Shown: positions 44,943 to 55,900 of the stretch, piece by piece
How the letters are laid out: every line of letters begins with the position of its first letter
Position numbering within the stretch: the first letter of the stretch is position 1
Origin: Winogradskyella undariae
GTDB taxonomy: Bacteria > Bacteroidota > Bacteroidia > Flavobacteriales > Flavobacteriaceae
Direction of reading: 5' to 3'
NCBI RefSeq assembly: GCF_013285155.1
Contig: NZ_JABTEL010000011.1
Span: forward strand, 1-64,000
Length of the DNA stretch: 64,000 nucleotides
Notes under the pieces: generated by a model
What the model saw: the letters and a program-made list of their open reading frames with translations, nothing else
Database searches by the model: none
Told to the model about the DNA's origin: nothing
Translations under genes and position numbers: made by a program

Positions 44943-44982
44943 ATAACTATTATTACAGTTTTATAACTGTAATAATAGTTAT
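44943..44982. promoter_or_regulatory. 40-bp perfect palindrome, probable BlaI/MecI-type operator
   Basis: Arms 44943-44960 and 44965-44982 are exact reverse complements (18 bp) around TTAT; the core reads ATTACAGTT-TTAT-AACTGTAAT. BlaI/MecI repressors bind dyads with TACA..TGTA half-sites, which this contains. It lies 37 bp upstream of the BlaI-like start, where autoregulation is expected, and between that gene and the antiporter. Confidence 0.75.
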
Positions 44983-45019
44983 ATATTTATCCCTCAAGAT
45001 TAAAACACTTATTTTAACT

Positions 45020-45379
45020 ATGCAAAAGCTCACAAATAAAGAGGAAGAAATAATGCACATACTGTGGAAGTTAGAAAAAGCTTTTGTTAAGGATGTGCTA
45101 GCGGAAATTAATACTGAAAAACCTCATTACAACACACTTTCTACCATAATTAGAAACCTAGAAGAAAAAGGTTACGTGAGTTATAACGCCTATGGCAAAA
45201 CTCATCAATACTTCCCTATTGTATCTAAAGAAGATTATAAAACAAAATTTATGAATACGGCTATTGAAAATTATTTTAATAGCTCTTATAAAAACGTGGT
45301 TTCATTTTTTGCAAAAGAAGAAAAAATAAGTGTTGATGAGCTTAAGGAAATTATAGCTTTAATAGAAAACAAAAAATAA
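45020..45379 (+). CDS. BlaI/MecI/CopY family transcriptional repressor
   Basis: 119 residues from ATG 45020 (MQKLTNKEEEIMHILWKLEKAF). Winged-helix DNA-binding domain with NTLSTIIRNLEEKGYVSY near residue 38 and GKTHQYFPIV near 60, followed by a dimerising helix. A longer in-frame TTG start at 44939 would run through the operator palindrome and is rejected. It ends 2 bp before the receptor gene; such pairs sense cell-wall or antibiotic stress, with the receptor protease inactivating the repressor. Confidence 0.92.
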   Translation: MQKLTNKEEEIMHILWKLEKAFVKDVLAEINTEKPHYNTLSTIIRNLEEKGYVSYNAYGKTHQYFPIVSKEDYKTKFMNTAIENYFNSSYKNVVSFFAKEEKISVDELKEIIALIENKK

Positions 45380-45381
45380 TT

Positions 45382-47322
45382 ATGGAATATTTGCTAAAAG
45401 CTTCAGTAGTAATCGCAGTATTCTATTTATGTTATTATCTACTTTTAAAGAAAGAAACATTTTTTCAGCATAATAGATGGTTTTTATTAATCGGTTTAAT
45501 AATTGCAATAGTATTTCCTTTAATTGTTATCCCTGTATACATCTCAATAGAATCTACTACATTACAAGAATCTATATTCACAACATCCGTTAATCATTCA
45601 ACTTTCACAGAAGATGTCGTTGAAACCACTTTTAATTGGAAAGAATTAAGTTTAATAGTATATACAATTGGTTTATCAATATTCTCGATTCAATTTATAT
45701 TTCAGTTTGGTTCTTTAATAGTTCTACTGATAAAAAACCCAAAATATAAAGATCAAAATTTCACATATATAATTGTTAAAAACAAAATTTCACCATTTTC
45801 ATTTTTTAAGTGGATCGTTTACAATCCTAAATCTTACAAGGAAGAAGAACTTCAGTTGATTTTAATACATGAAAAAGTACACGCTACACAATTACATTCT
45901 ATAGATATTTTACTAACGCAATTAGCCTGTATTGTATTTTGGTTTAATCCTCTAATTTGGTTGTACAGAAAAGAAATACGACAAAATTTAGAATACATAG
46001 CAGATTTAAACACACAAATATCTACTAGCACAAAAAAAGAATATCAGCATTTATTATTAAAAACAAGTATTGCTAATCACAATACACTTTTATCTAATAA
46101 CTTTTATAATTCATCAATCAAAAAACGAATATTTATGTTAAACAAAACGAGATCAAAACAAAAAAATCAATTGAAATACTTGCTTATGTTGCCACTTTTA
46201 GCTGGTTTACTCATTAGTATGAATAGTAAAAAGATATATCTAGAAGCTGAACTCCTCAACAACATTGAACCAATTAACACAAAGGATTCAATTACACACG
46301 AAAGCATAAAGCTAAAGTTCACCAACCAGATGAATGATGATCGCCTAGAAGAATTTAAAACACTTTTAGAATCTAAAGGTGTAACAATGAAAATAAAAAG
46401 CTTAAAACGTAACCAAGACGATAAAATTAGCTCAATAAATATTGTTTTTGAATCTAAAAATAGAACAACCAACTATAGTTCTAAAATTAAAGAAGGAATT
46501 TTACCTTTCTATTTTGAAATGACTGACGAAAGTATTGAAGTTTATAACATTAAAGATATTGAATATAATGAAAATACATTAGTTGCCGCCTACAACATCC
46601 AAAAACCAAATGATACGTTATACTTTAAAACGATTGATTCCGCAAAGGTGCAAAGCTTATCTAAAGAAAAATCTGACTTATACTATGAAGGTGGTAAAAC
46701 TTTAAAAATAACCACTAAAAATGATGATCTAATAATTAATCAACCCCAAAAAAAGTATAAAGCTATTTCAACTGCAACTAACAACAATCAAAAACCTTTA
46801 ATAATCATTGATGGAAAAGAAGCAGATTATGAACTACTTAAATACCTGAATCCTAACCTTATTGAAAGCATGACTGTTTTGAAAGACAACAAAGCGATTG
46901 ATGCATACGGTGATAAAGGTAAAAATGGGGTTATAATATTAATAACTAAAGAAAATACAACTGAGAAAAATACAACCAAAACAAAAAACAATAATCCATG
47001 GAAAGCCATTGGTAAATCAGAAATAAATAGCTTCACCTACATTGATGATGAAACCCCTTCAAAAAGTGGATCTATTGCCTATATTTCAAAATCTTCAACA
47101 GATCAAATTTTAGATTCTCACACAAATGAACTTAAAAGAATTGGAATCACAGTTAAATATTCTAAGTTAAAAAGAAATAAGGTTGGAGAAATTACAAGTA
47201 TAAAAATTAGTCTTGAGGATAATGAAGGATCAAAAAGTAGCGCTACATGGAAAGTTACTAATGGTATTCCGGATATAGAATTTGGAAAATCAGAAGGATC
47301 CTTAATCGCTAGAACCAAGTAA
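45382..47322 (+). CDS. BlaR1/MecR1-like M56 metallopeptidase with TonB-plug-like segment
   Basis: 646 residues. Four N-terminal membrane segments (to about 285) enclose the zinc protease site HEKVHATQLHSID near residue 165 (HExxH) with the distal YIADLNT glutamate region disrupted to A-D. The extracellular C terminus lacks a penicillin-binding domain. Instead it has a segment near 475-525 (PLIIIDGKEADYELL, IESMTVLKDNKAIDAYGDKG, GVIILITK) that resembles the TonB-dependent receptor plug, as is common in Bacteroidota M56 proteins, flanked by repeated KSLKRNQDDKISSI and YSKLKRNKVGEITSIKIS units. Partner of the BlaI-like repressor. Confidence 0.87.
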   Translation: MEYLLKASVVIAVFYLCYYLLLKKETFFQHNRWFLLIGLIIAIVFPLIVIPVYISIESTTLQESIFTTSVNHSTFTEDVVETTFNWKELSLIVYTIGLSIFSIQFIFQFGSLIVLLIKNPKYKDQNFTYIIVKNKISPFSFFKWIVYNPKSYKEEELQLILIHEKVHATQLHSIDILLTQLACIVFWFNPLIWLYRKEIRQNLEYIADLNTQISTSTKKEYQHLLLKTSIANHNTLLSNNFYNSSIKKRIFMLNKTRSKQKNQLKYLLMLPLLAGLLISMNSKKIYLEAELLNNIEPINTKDSITHESIKLKFTNQMNDDRLEEFKTLLESKGVTMKIKSLKRNQDDKISSINIVFESKNRTTNYSSKIKEGILPFYFEMTDESIEVYNIKDIEYNENTLVAAYNIQKPNDTLYFKTIDSAKVQSLSKEKSDLYYEGGKTLKITTKNDDLIINQPQKKYKAISTATNNNQKPLIIIDGKEADYELLKYLNPNLIESMTVLKDNKAIDAYGDKGKNGVIILITKENTTEKNTTKTKNNNPWKAIGKSEINSFTYIDDETPSKSGSIAYISKSSTDQILDSHTNELKRIGITVKYSKLKRNKVGEITSIKISLEDNEGSKSSATWKVTNGIPDIEFGKSEGSLIARTK

Positions 47323-47349
47323 ATAAAACCATTTTAAAACAAAAAAAAG

Positions 47350-47382
47350 AGCCAAACTGAATATAAACAGTTTGGCTTTTTC
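47350..47382. terminator. Bidirectional terminator between convergent genes
   Basis: AGCCAAACTG (47350-47359) pairs with CAGTTTGGCT (47368-47377), flanked by A8 on the left and T5 on the right, so it serves both the M56 gene and the convergent nuclease gene. Confidence 0.85.
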
Positions 47383-47402
47383 TATTAAAGTATTTCTACT
47401 AC

Positions 47403-49370
47403 TTAATTAACAATAACCTTCTTAATTACAGAACGATTCTCACTGGTTAATTTTAAGATATATAAACCCGAAGCGATATCTAAGTCTAGATAATCATTTA
47501 CAGTCTGTATACGCTTTAAAAGCTTTCCTTCTACTGAGTAAACCTCAACATTAGCCGCTGCATTTAATCCAGAAATATAAACACGCCCTGTTGTAGGATT
47601 AGGTGTTAAAGTGACATCTAATAATGCATTATCTTCAACACTTAAAGCTTGTGCCCATGCATCACCAACATTATCTCCCCAAATATATTCTATCAAATCT
47701 GGTTGATCTATAAAAGGATTTCTGTTTTTCTGCCAATTATAAACCACGTTATTTCTATTCATTTCAAAATCATCTGGCGGATCATTTCTATGCCACTCAA
47801 GTAGAGTTGCTAAATCTCCAAACTCACCAACATTGCCATCAGGATAACCATTTACGATTTCTAGACCATTATAACGCACAGCCATATAAAATACACTTCT
47901 GGCTACATCACCTTTAAATTTTCCTGCTGTACCGGTTGGCCCATTATACTCACCATAAAACTGATTATTTCTTGAACTATTCTCTGGTCCATCTGCTGCT
48001 CTTAATGCATGTGCATCAGAATTACCATGACGTAATGAATCTGCTTCTGTTGTCCAATAAACATCAATTCCATCAGCAACCTCATCTTCTTCTATGCTAT
48101 CAAAACCACCTCTAGATCTAGGAAATGTATGTTCTCTATTCCATTTCCCTGTATTTATAGAACTTGTTTGGTAATCTAACTTGGCACGACCTTTTTCTAA
48201 GTATACCAACCATACTTCATTACTGTTTTCTGGATTTTGATCTGCTTCTTTTAAAATATCAATAATATCTGCATAAGTCTGTGCTCTTACAATAGATGGA
48301 TCTGCAATAATATCTTGTAAAGCCTGTCTTAAAGTAACATCTGCTAAGCCATCTAAACTGTTGTAATAACCAGTTGGCTGTGTAGTTTCAACAATACCGA
48401 AAGTAGGTTCTAAAGGTGTTCCCCAAGCTGCAACAACAAAATCATTATCCACAACTCTAATTTCTATATCTCCATTATTAGCTATAATTGGCTCTACTAG
48501 ATCTAAAAATCTAATTTTTAAAACCTCATCACCTTCATCATCAGCATCATCAACTAAAGTAATTGTAGTTGTCGCTGTATTCTCTCCTGATAAAATAGTA
48601 ATATTTGTATTTCCTGTATAATCAGAAATGTCAAAACTATCATTATCCAAACTTATATTAAAGTTTAAATCTGAATCTACATTAGTATCTGCAGTAAAGA
48701 TAATATCAAAAATTGCACCTTCTTCAATTTGAGTGTCTATAACAGAAATAGCAATTGAATTTACAGCAATACCTGAACCATCATTTTCTCTTCTTGGCGT
48801 TGGTGTTACAGAAGAAAAGGTTACAACTCCCATTTCATCTACAAATCGTTGAATAGATTTAGGATTAGCATTGGTACCACTATCATTATATTGCATTGTT
48901 TCTCCTAACTTCTCTAATAAATCCGTAGCATCAGAATCATTAGTTCCGTAAACCATTGCATCTATTAAATTATCTTGAGTAGCTATAGTTCCCTCTAAAA
49001 AGTCTGATGTCAAAGCTTCATAGATACCTACAGCATCTGGTCCATTTTGAATTACGTTTTCTGACATTAATGCCTGAGGAAAAGGCGTAATATTAGAACT
49101 CCCTATAACTAATAAACCATTAATATCTGTTGTTAAACCATTTAAATTGTACGTAAAATAGCTACTATCACCTCCACTACTCGATCCATTAAAGAACACT
49201 AAAATGTATCCATCAGTAGAAAAATTAGGCGTTTCTGATTTTAATTCTATAAACTCTTGAGTATCTACACTTGGACTATCAGCATCTAGTTCATTAATTA
49301 CCAAAACCTGAGACCAACTGACTCCTGAAATTAACAGCAGTACTAAAATTGTAATTTTTTTCATTATCAT
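47403..49370 (-). CDS. T9SS-secreted endonuclease I family nuclease
   Basis: 655 residues. Signal peptide (ITILVLLLISGVSWSQ), a lamin-tail-like domain (VLVINELDADSPSVDTQEF near residue 24), a Calx-beta-like domain near 205-300, then the endonuclease I (NucM/EndA-like) catalytic domain: NREHTFPRSRGGFDS near 410, GNSDAHALRAADGPENSSRNN near 450, and GDVARSVFYMAVRY near 490. It ends in a T9SS sorting tail (TLTPNPTTGRVYISG to SVIKKVIVN). Likely a secreted DNase or RNase for nutrient scavenging. The start could be either of two adjacent ATGs, 49370 or 49364. Confidence 0.9.
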   Translation of the reverse strand: MIMKKITILVLLLISGVSWSQVLVINELDADSPSVDTQEFIELKSETPNFSTDGYILVFFNGSSSGGDSSYFTYNLNGLTTDINGLLVIGSSNITPFPQALMSENVIQNGPDAVGIYEALTSDFLEGTIATQDNLIDAMVYGTNDSDATDLLEKLGETMQYNDSGTNANPKSIQRFVDEMGVVTFSSVTPTPRRENDGSGIAVNSIAISVIDTQIEEGAIFDIIFTADTNVDSDLNFNISLDNDSFDISDYTGNTNITILSGENTATTTITLVDDADDEGDEVLKIRFLDLVEPIIANNGDIEIRVVDNDFVVAAWGTPLEPTFGIVETTQPTGYYNSLDGLADVTLRQALQDIIADPSIVRAQTYADIIDILKEADQNPENSNEVWLVYLEKGRAKLDYQTSSINTGKWNREHTFPRSRGGFDSIEEDEVADGIDVYWTTEADSLRHGNSDAHALRAADGPENSSRNNQFYGEYNGPTGTAGKFKGDVARSVFYMAVRYNGLEIVNGYPDGNVGEFGDLATLLEWHRNDPPDDFEMNRNNVVYNWQKNRNPFIDQPDLIEYIWGDNVGDAWAQALSVEDNALLDVTLTPNPTTGRVYISGLNAAANVEVYSVEGKLLKRIQTVNDYLDLDIASGLYILKLTSENRSVIKKVIVN

Positions 49371-49378
49371 TTTTTTTA

Positions 49379-49386
49379 CAAATATA
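49379..49386 (-). promoter_or_regulatory. Nuclease gene -7 promoter box
   Basis: TATATTTG on the minus strand, full TAnnTTTG match, only 9-15 bp from the start codon. Confidence 0.5.
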
Positions 49387-49876
49387 AACTTATTCTCAAG
49401 CCACAGGTTAACACAAAATTAAATACGGAAACACAGTTATCAAAACATACAATCTGCCATAATTAAAAATTCAAAAAAAAGATGAAATTTCAAATTTTAA
49501 GCTTATTAATCAATAATCATGTCTACAATTAATAATAACACTCCAAAAACCCCTTTAGAAAGTTACAATAAAAAACACTTATAAGATATTTTAACTATAA
49601 TTTAAAACACATATATAGACAAGTCACTAAATATTATAACTAATTACATCTTTTTAGATATAAATTAAAATTCAAACTCATCAATTATTACAAAAATACT
49701 TGGAACATAGCAGGTTGAATATTTATATTGAAAACTCAATCAATTAAACATTGAATATTACTAACCTCTAAAACCAAAAATTATGATCACATTAATCTCT
49801 CTAGTTATTGAAATAATCATTTCAACAATTTAACAACCTCAAAAAAGGTAAAGCTTAGTTCTAGAATAAGTTTTAC
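49387..49876. other. AT-rich gap with one possible tiny ORF
   Basis: About 490 bp, mostly A/T with no recognisable gene. The only coding candidate is ATG 49783 to TAA 49833 (plus strand), giving a 16-residue hydrophobic peptide (MITLISLVIEIIISTI) after the typical leader CCAAAAATT. No clear promoter or terminator for it. Confidence 0.3.
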
Positions 49877-49884
49877 TATTTTTG
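49877..49884 (+). promoter_or_regulatory. -7 promoter box for the 50-aa gene
   Basis: TATTTTTG, full TAnnTTTG match, 52 bp before the ATG at 49937. Confidence 0.5.
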
Positions 49885-49936
49885 TCACAAATAATATAGC
49901 CTAAATAAAAACTAACTTTCGTTACAAATAAAAATT

Positions 49937-50089
49937 ATGAAGACTTTCATCTTTAAACTTATCGCAAAAGTGAACAAGGCTATTCTTCCTAGTTACTCAA
50001 AACAACAATTAGACCTTAGTAAAGCGACTAAAATCCAACTTGCTATAATAGGTTGGCGTGTCTATATTACTAAAAATGCTATTGGATAA
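49937..50089 (+). CDS. Small conserved-type flavobacterial protein (50 aa)
   Basis: ATG 49937 to TAA 50087-50089, preceded by the A-rich leader AAATAAAAATT and a good -7 box. The product starts MKTFIFKLIAKVNKAILPSY and continues KQQLDLSKATKIQLAIIGWR, ending YITKNAIG. It is basic with an amphipathic pattern. I recall very similar ~50-aa proteins across Flavobacteriaceae, sometimes annotated (probably wrongly) as SsrA-binding protein. Function unknown. Confidence 0.75.
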   Translation: MKTFIFKLIAKVNKAILPSYSKQQLDLSKATKIQLAIIGWRVYITKNAIG

Positions 50090-50177
50090 ACGTTCTAATA
50101 AAAGCATTTTTTATTTCATAATTTCTTGTTAAAAACATCAAAAAAATATGTACTTTTAGTACTCTAAATTTTTTCAG

Positions 50178-52453
50178 GTGACATTTAACATTCTTACTTT
50201 TCAAAAAGCGATTTCAAAATCAACTTTAATTATTGCACTAGCCTGTTTATCAACAAGTTTATCATGTAAAGAAGAACCTAAATACGAAGCTATCAATGAC
50301 AAAACTTCCGTTTTTTTATCAGGAAAATTAATTCCTGACGATCATTTTTTGGGTGATAAAAACTGTAGAGAATGCCATCAAGAAGAATTTAAAGATTGGG
50401 AAGGTTCTGATCACGATAAAGCCATGGAAATTGCAGACAGCACATCTGTATTAGCAGGTTTTAATGGTGAAAAATTTACAAGCCAAGGTATTACATCTCA
50501 TTTCTTTAAAAAAGACAACGTTTACTATGCAAATACGGAGGGTCCTGACGGAGAATATCACGATTATAAAGTTATTTATACTTTTGGGATCACACCTTTA
50601 CAACAGTATATTGTTCAATTCCCAAATGGACATTATCAATGTTTAAGAACCGCTTGGGATTCCGTTAAAAATAAATGGTTTGATCTATATCCTGACTTTA
50701 AAGTTGTACATTCTGAATGGCTACATTGGTTTAGAGGTGGTTTGAATTGGAATAATATGTGTTCTGACTGCCACTCTACGAACGTTAGAAAAAACTACGA
50801 CAAAGAAACCCATAGTTACGACACTAAATATGCCATAATCAATGTTAATTGTGAAGCCTGCCATGGAGCCATGGACCGGGTAAACAACATGTAGAAGATG
50901 TTAATAGACTTGGAGAAGCATACAATTCAACCGGAACTATGCAAATGACCCTGGATACTAAACCAAAAGAACTAGTAGACCAATGCGCACGTTGCCATAT
51001 GAGAAGAGAACAATTCTCTACTCACTTTAATTTTGAAGGTACTTTACTCGATCATTATTTCCCTCAATTACTTGTAGAAAATCTATATTTTCCTGATGGA
51101 CAAATCCTCGATGAAGTATATGTTTATGGCTCTTTTGTTCAAAGTAAAATGTACCAAAACAACGTTACTTGTAATAATTGTCACAATTCGCATTCCTTAA
51201 AATTAAAATTTGAAGGAAATAACCTTTGTGCACAATGTCATGAACCCGCAAAATACGATACGCATAAACACCATTTTCATGAAGCAAATACCGAAGGTGC
51301 AAAATGTATTAATTGCCACATGACCGGAAGGTATTATATGGGAAATGATTTTAGAAGAGATCATAGCTTTAGAATTCCGAGACCAGATTTAAGTTTAAAA
51401 TACGGATCTCCAAATGCGTGTACAGGATGCCACGAAGACAAAGATGACAAATGGGCTTGGGAAAAATTTCAAAAACAACATGGCGCTGTAGATTCTATTC
51501 ATTTTTCAGATAAATTAGCTCCTGGTATCGCTCACCATCCAGATGCATATGCTGGTTTAGCAGAATTAATAAATGATAAATCAGAACCAGAAATAGCAAG
51601 AGCTTCAGCTATTAAAGTGATTTCAAATTACAGTTCAGATGATTTAATAGATCAATATCTTACGTTATTAAACGACGAATCCCCTTTAATAAGAGCTGCA
51701 ACTGTTGATGCTTTAAGCGAAGCAAACACTACAGATTACACTAATTATTTCTTACCATTACTAGAGGATCAAAAAAGAACTGTAAGAATTAAAGCGTTTT
51801 ATGGACTTGGTGGTTTAACAGAATTACAAATACCAGAACAATACAAAGAAAGCTATCAAAAAGTTAAAAAAGAATTTAATGCTTATTTAGACCATAATTC
51901 CGACTTTGTTGGAGGTAGAATAAAAAGAGCGAGATATAATATAAAACAAGGAAATTTACAAAAAGGAATTGAAGGCTACAAAAGTGCTTTAGATATTGAT
52001 GAATTAAACAATCAAATAAGATTAGATTTAGCTAACCTTTATTACAAGGATCAAAATTTTGAAAAAGCAGAAGAAACGTTTAAAAAGGTTATTGAGCAAG
52101 AATCAGAATATGGCCCTGTATACTACTCTTTATCCTTATTATATGCTGAATTAAATCGTACAGATGATGCTATTAAGCAAATGAAAAAGGCTATTGAGTA
52201 CATGCCAGATAATCCACGTCCTTATTACAATTTAAGCTTATTATATGGTAAAATTCAAGACAGTAAAAATGCAGAACAAACGCTTTTAAAAGGATTAAAT
52301 ATTGACCCTACCAACGAAAGTTTACTATATGCATTGGGTTATCATTATTCTAGCACTAACCAATCAGAAAAAGCTAAAAACATTTTAAATCAATTAGTCA
52401 GACTGTATCCTGATAACAGACAGTATGTTAATTTCTTAAATCAGTTTGAGTAG
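50178..52453 (+). pseudogene. Frameshifted multihaem c-type cytochrome / TPR lipoprotein
   Basis: Two ORFs (50178-50894 and 50939-52453) form one gene in adjacent frames. The first begins at GTG with a lipoprotein signal (lipobox SLSC near residue 32) and encodes haem sites CRECH, CSDCH and CEACH. It then runs off frame after CHGA. In the other frame the sequence continues from CCG at 50876 (PGKQHVEDVNRLGEAY) into CARCH, CNNCH, CAQCH, CINCH and CTGCH, HEAT-like repeats and C-terminal TPRs. Inserting one C in GGAGCCATGG (50865-50874) restores CHGAHGPGKQHVED, so the lesion is a one-base deletion or a sequencing error. Intact, it would be an octahaem electron-transfer protein of about 758 residues. 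Confidence 0.88.
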
Positions 52454-52495
52454 AAATATTTACCTCATTAAGATAAAAAAGAGATTATTCAACTT

Positions 52496-52855
52496 TTAAT
52501 GAATAATCTCTTTTTTTGTTCCGATGCGGAAACAACGTTCTTTACCAAGATAAAGCTGATCTCCATGTTTTTCTGACCAAAAGCCGTCTAATAAATCTTT
52601 AGTCATACATTTATAAACCACAACTCCTTTATAAATATTTCCATCATCACCTTTGTAATTAAAGTTAATGACTAAAATATTTTCATTAAAAAAACCCGTT
52701 CCTAGCTGTATTTGATTATTGTTAATGTTCCATTTTGCAATAATTCTGTTATTCAAATCTAGAGATAGCTTTAATATCCCTTTATAAGTTCCGCCCTCTT
52801 CATCTTGATTATTTCCGATTATTTCAAATTGCCCTACTAGATCTTTTACATTCAT
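52496..52855 (-). CDS. Hypothetical small beta-rich protein
   Basis: 119 residues, no signal peptide. The sequence alternates short strands (GTYKGILKLSLDLNNRIIAKW, ILVINFNYKGDDGNIYKGVVVYKC, LLDGFWSEKHGDQLYLG), consistent with a small beta-barrel or lipocalin-like fold. No family recognised. It sits between the cytochrome pseudogene and sbcC, 45 bp downstream of the sbcC stop, and may be at the tail of the sbcDC transcript. Confidence 0.6.
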   Translation of the reverse strand: MNVKDLVGQFEIIGNNQDEEGGTYKGILKLSLDLNNRIIAKWNINNNQIQLGTGFFNENILVINFNYKGDDGNIYKGVVVYKCMTKDLLDGFWSEKHGDQLYLGKERCFRIGTKKEIIH

Positions 52856-52900
52856 ATTTTCACCTTTCGATTACCTCTAACTCTTCTTCCATTTAGTATT

Positions 52901-55900
52901 CTATAGTATTTCAACCTTACTAACACCATTACTTTTCTTTGTAATTTGAATTTGAGTAGGAATACGTTCTTTTAAATTTTCTACGTGAGAGATAATTCCG
53001 ATCATTTTACCTTGAGATTGCAACGTCTCTAAGGTAGAAATTACAGTTTCTAAAGTATTGCTATCTAAAGTTCCGAAACCTTCATCAATAAATAAAGAAT
53101 CTATTTTCACGTTTTTACTTGCTAAATCAGACAATCCTAGGGCCAAAGCCAAACTAATAATAAACTTTTCTCCACCACTAGAAGTATCTACTAATCTCGC
53201 TTGATCAGTTTGATAATGGTCTATCAAATTAAAATTAAGCTCTTCTTTGGCTTTGTAAGAGTCTTCCATTTTTAATGAATAACGCTTGTTTAATTGATAC
53301 AAATGCACATTGGCAAGATCTAACAAATGTTTTAACGTTAAACGCTGTACATAGACGTTAAATGCGTCTTTAGAGTTTCCTATAATTTTAAAGAGTTCTT
53401 TCCAAACTTTACAAATTTTATCTTGAGCGTCTATTTTTTTATAAGTTTCTTGGTTTCTATCTTTTATTTCTTTGTCTTTTCTAAAAGCTTCTACAATTTT
53501 ACCTTTAGCAGTTAACAGCGCATCTTTTTTAGTTTTTAAATCGACTAAAATTTGTTTGCTTTCAGATTCAGAAGTTTCAAAATTTTTAGTTTCTTGTAAT
53601 AACTTTAGATCCTTAGCATGTTCTTCTTTTAAGGTCTTTATTTTAAGTTGATTTTCCTTAATGCGTTCTTTATTCTTTTTATACTCATTCGCTATTTCTT
53701 CGGATAATAATGCTGTTTCAATGTTTTCTTTTGATGTAAACTCACTGCCTTTTAATTTAGCATTGAGTATTTTTATAAAGTCAGATTTTTTAATTGATAA
53801 ACTTTTTAAATCAGTTGTAATATTTACCTGTAAAGTTTCTTGTTTTGTTTTAGTATTGAGTAAGTTTTGTAAGGATTCGTTACTCAATTTTGCTTTTTCT
53901 ACAAAGGTGCTTTTTGCTTTTTGTAGCTGATTTCTTTTGCTTTCTACCGAAATATCAATTGGTAAAAGAGCAATTCTTTCTGTTGTTAATTTCTGCTGTT
54001 TTGTTGTTGCTTCTTTAATTGTTTCAGCAAAAACAACTTTGTTTTTAGCATGATTTTCTAACAGATCTTTAAGGTTTTCTATTTTTGTGTTTAGAATCTT
54101 ACTTTCAGATTTTAATGCGTCTAAACTTCTTTCTGCTTTGTTAAAAAGTGCAATGTTTTCATCTATTTCTTTTAAAAATAGATTGATTTCCGAAAGAATA
54201 GGAAGTTGATATTTATATTTAGAGAGTTTTATTGTTAAGCTATTCTCTAATTTTGTACAATGAGCATTTAATTCTAGAATTGATTTTTCTTCTTGAAGAA
54301 TTACTTCTTTTGCATTTTTATTTTTTTCTTCTAATGTTGCAATTGTTGTTTTTAATTGATTGATTGCTTCTTGCTGTTTTTGAATCTCTTTAGAGAATTG
54401 GTCTTTATCTATTTGTAATTGTTGAGCATTTTTTAAACTAGTATTAATTTCAGCTAACTTATTTTTAAGGGAAAGTAATTCAATTTCAACTTTTTCAAAA
54501 TCAGTTAATTCACAAACAATTAATAATTCCTTTACTTTAGAATTTATTGAAGATAATTCGGTTGATTTTCCTTTAATCTGTTCTTGAAAATTTTCTATAC
54601 GAGTTTGTATGGCCGTTTTTTTATTATTAAAAAGCGATTTTTCTTCGTTTAACTTTTTTAAATCTTCCTTTCTTTTGGTCAATTCTATTTCAGATTCCGA
54701 TATATTTATTGTGGGTAAATGTTCTGTATACGGATGCTCTTTAGATCCACATAAACTACAAGGTTCTCCTTTTATTAAACGATTTCTATCCTCCTTATAT
54801 TTAGCCACGCTTCGCTCTAAATCTAATATTTTAGTAGCATCAATAACTAATTTATCCTGATTTTCAAGGACTTTTTGCAGAGCTATTATTTTATCAGTAA
54901 TTTCTTTTAAATCGGTTACGTATTTTTTCTCATCCGTCTCTAAATCAGTTTTATCTTTTGCTATTTTTTGATGTTGTTCCGCAAAAACTTTAAATTGTTT
55001 CCAATTATTTTCAGACTGATTGTATTTTTCTTTTAACGCTAATAAATCACTTAATGTATTCTTTTCTAAGTCTTTGTTTAGTGCTGCAATTTTTTCGTCA
55101 ATAACTTTTATTGCTGCTGATTTCTCTTGAAGAATACCTTTGGTTTGTTTTAAACTTTCAGTTGTTTTTGTGATTTCTATTTTCTTGTTATCAACTAATA
55201 AATTGCTTTTTGAAATCGCTTCTTTATGGTTTTTTAAAGTTGATAAATCTGTTCTCCAATTTGTTATTTCTAAGGCAACTGATCTTAAAAATTCGTTTTG
55301 TTTTATAAAACTTTCTTTTGCTTTAATTTGATTTGTAGTCTCATTAAAACTGTTGACTAATTTACTTTTGTCTTCAGATGCTTTTTTGATTTCTAACTCA
55401 AGTTTAACTAAGCTCTCAGAAGTTTTTTCTTTTACAATTCGTTCGTTTTTTAAAGCACTGTCTAAATTTGTAATCGTATCAAATTTTGGCAACCATTCCG
55501 CAAAATCTTTTTCTGCAATTTCTACATTATTAGTGTCTGCTTTGGTTTGCTTTTCTAAAAGAAGTATTCGTGGTTTTAGTTCTGTTACTATTTTTTCAAT
55601 TTCTTTTAGTTGATTTTCTTTTAAAACAGTTTCTTTTTCTGTTCTATTCAAATCTGTTATTAACTCTTTAAAAGGCAATGCTTTTTCATATAAAGACAAT
55701 TGATCTAATGCTACTTGGTGCTTCTCTACAAAAGATTGAACACTTTTAGATTTCTCTTCATGTTCTTCTCCTTCTTTTGTTAATTTTAGAAAGCTAACAT
55801 ACCAATCCACAATTTTTTGAGAAGACTTTATCGCAGTTTCGGTAAGTTTAATATCAGCATCTAACGTTTTATCTTCAGAAATTAAATTCGCTTTAGCTTC

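Noticed and set aside
44939..45019. Upstream TTG start for the BlaI-like gene
   Set aside because: The extension is encoded by the operator palindrome and gives a hydrophobic segment foreign to the family.
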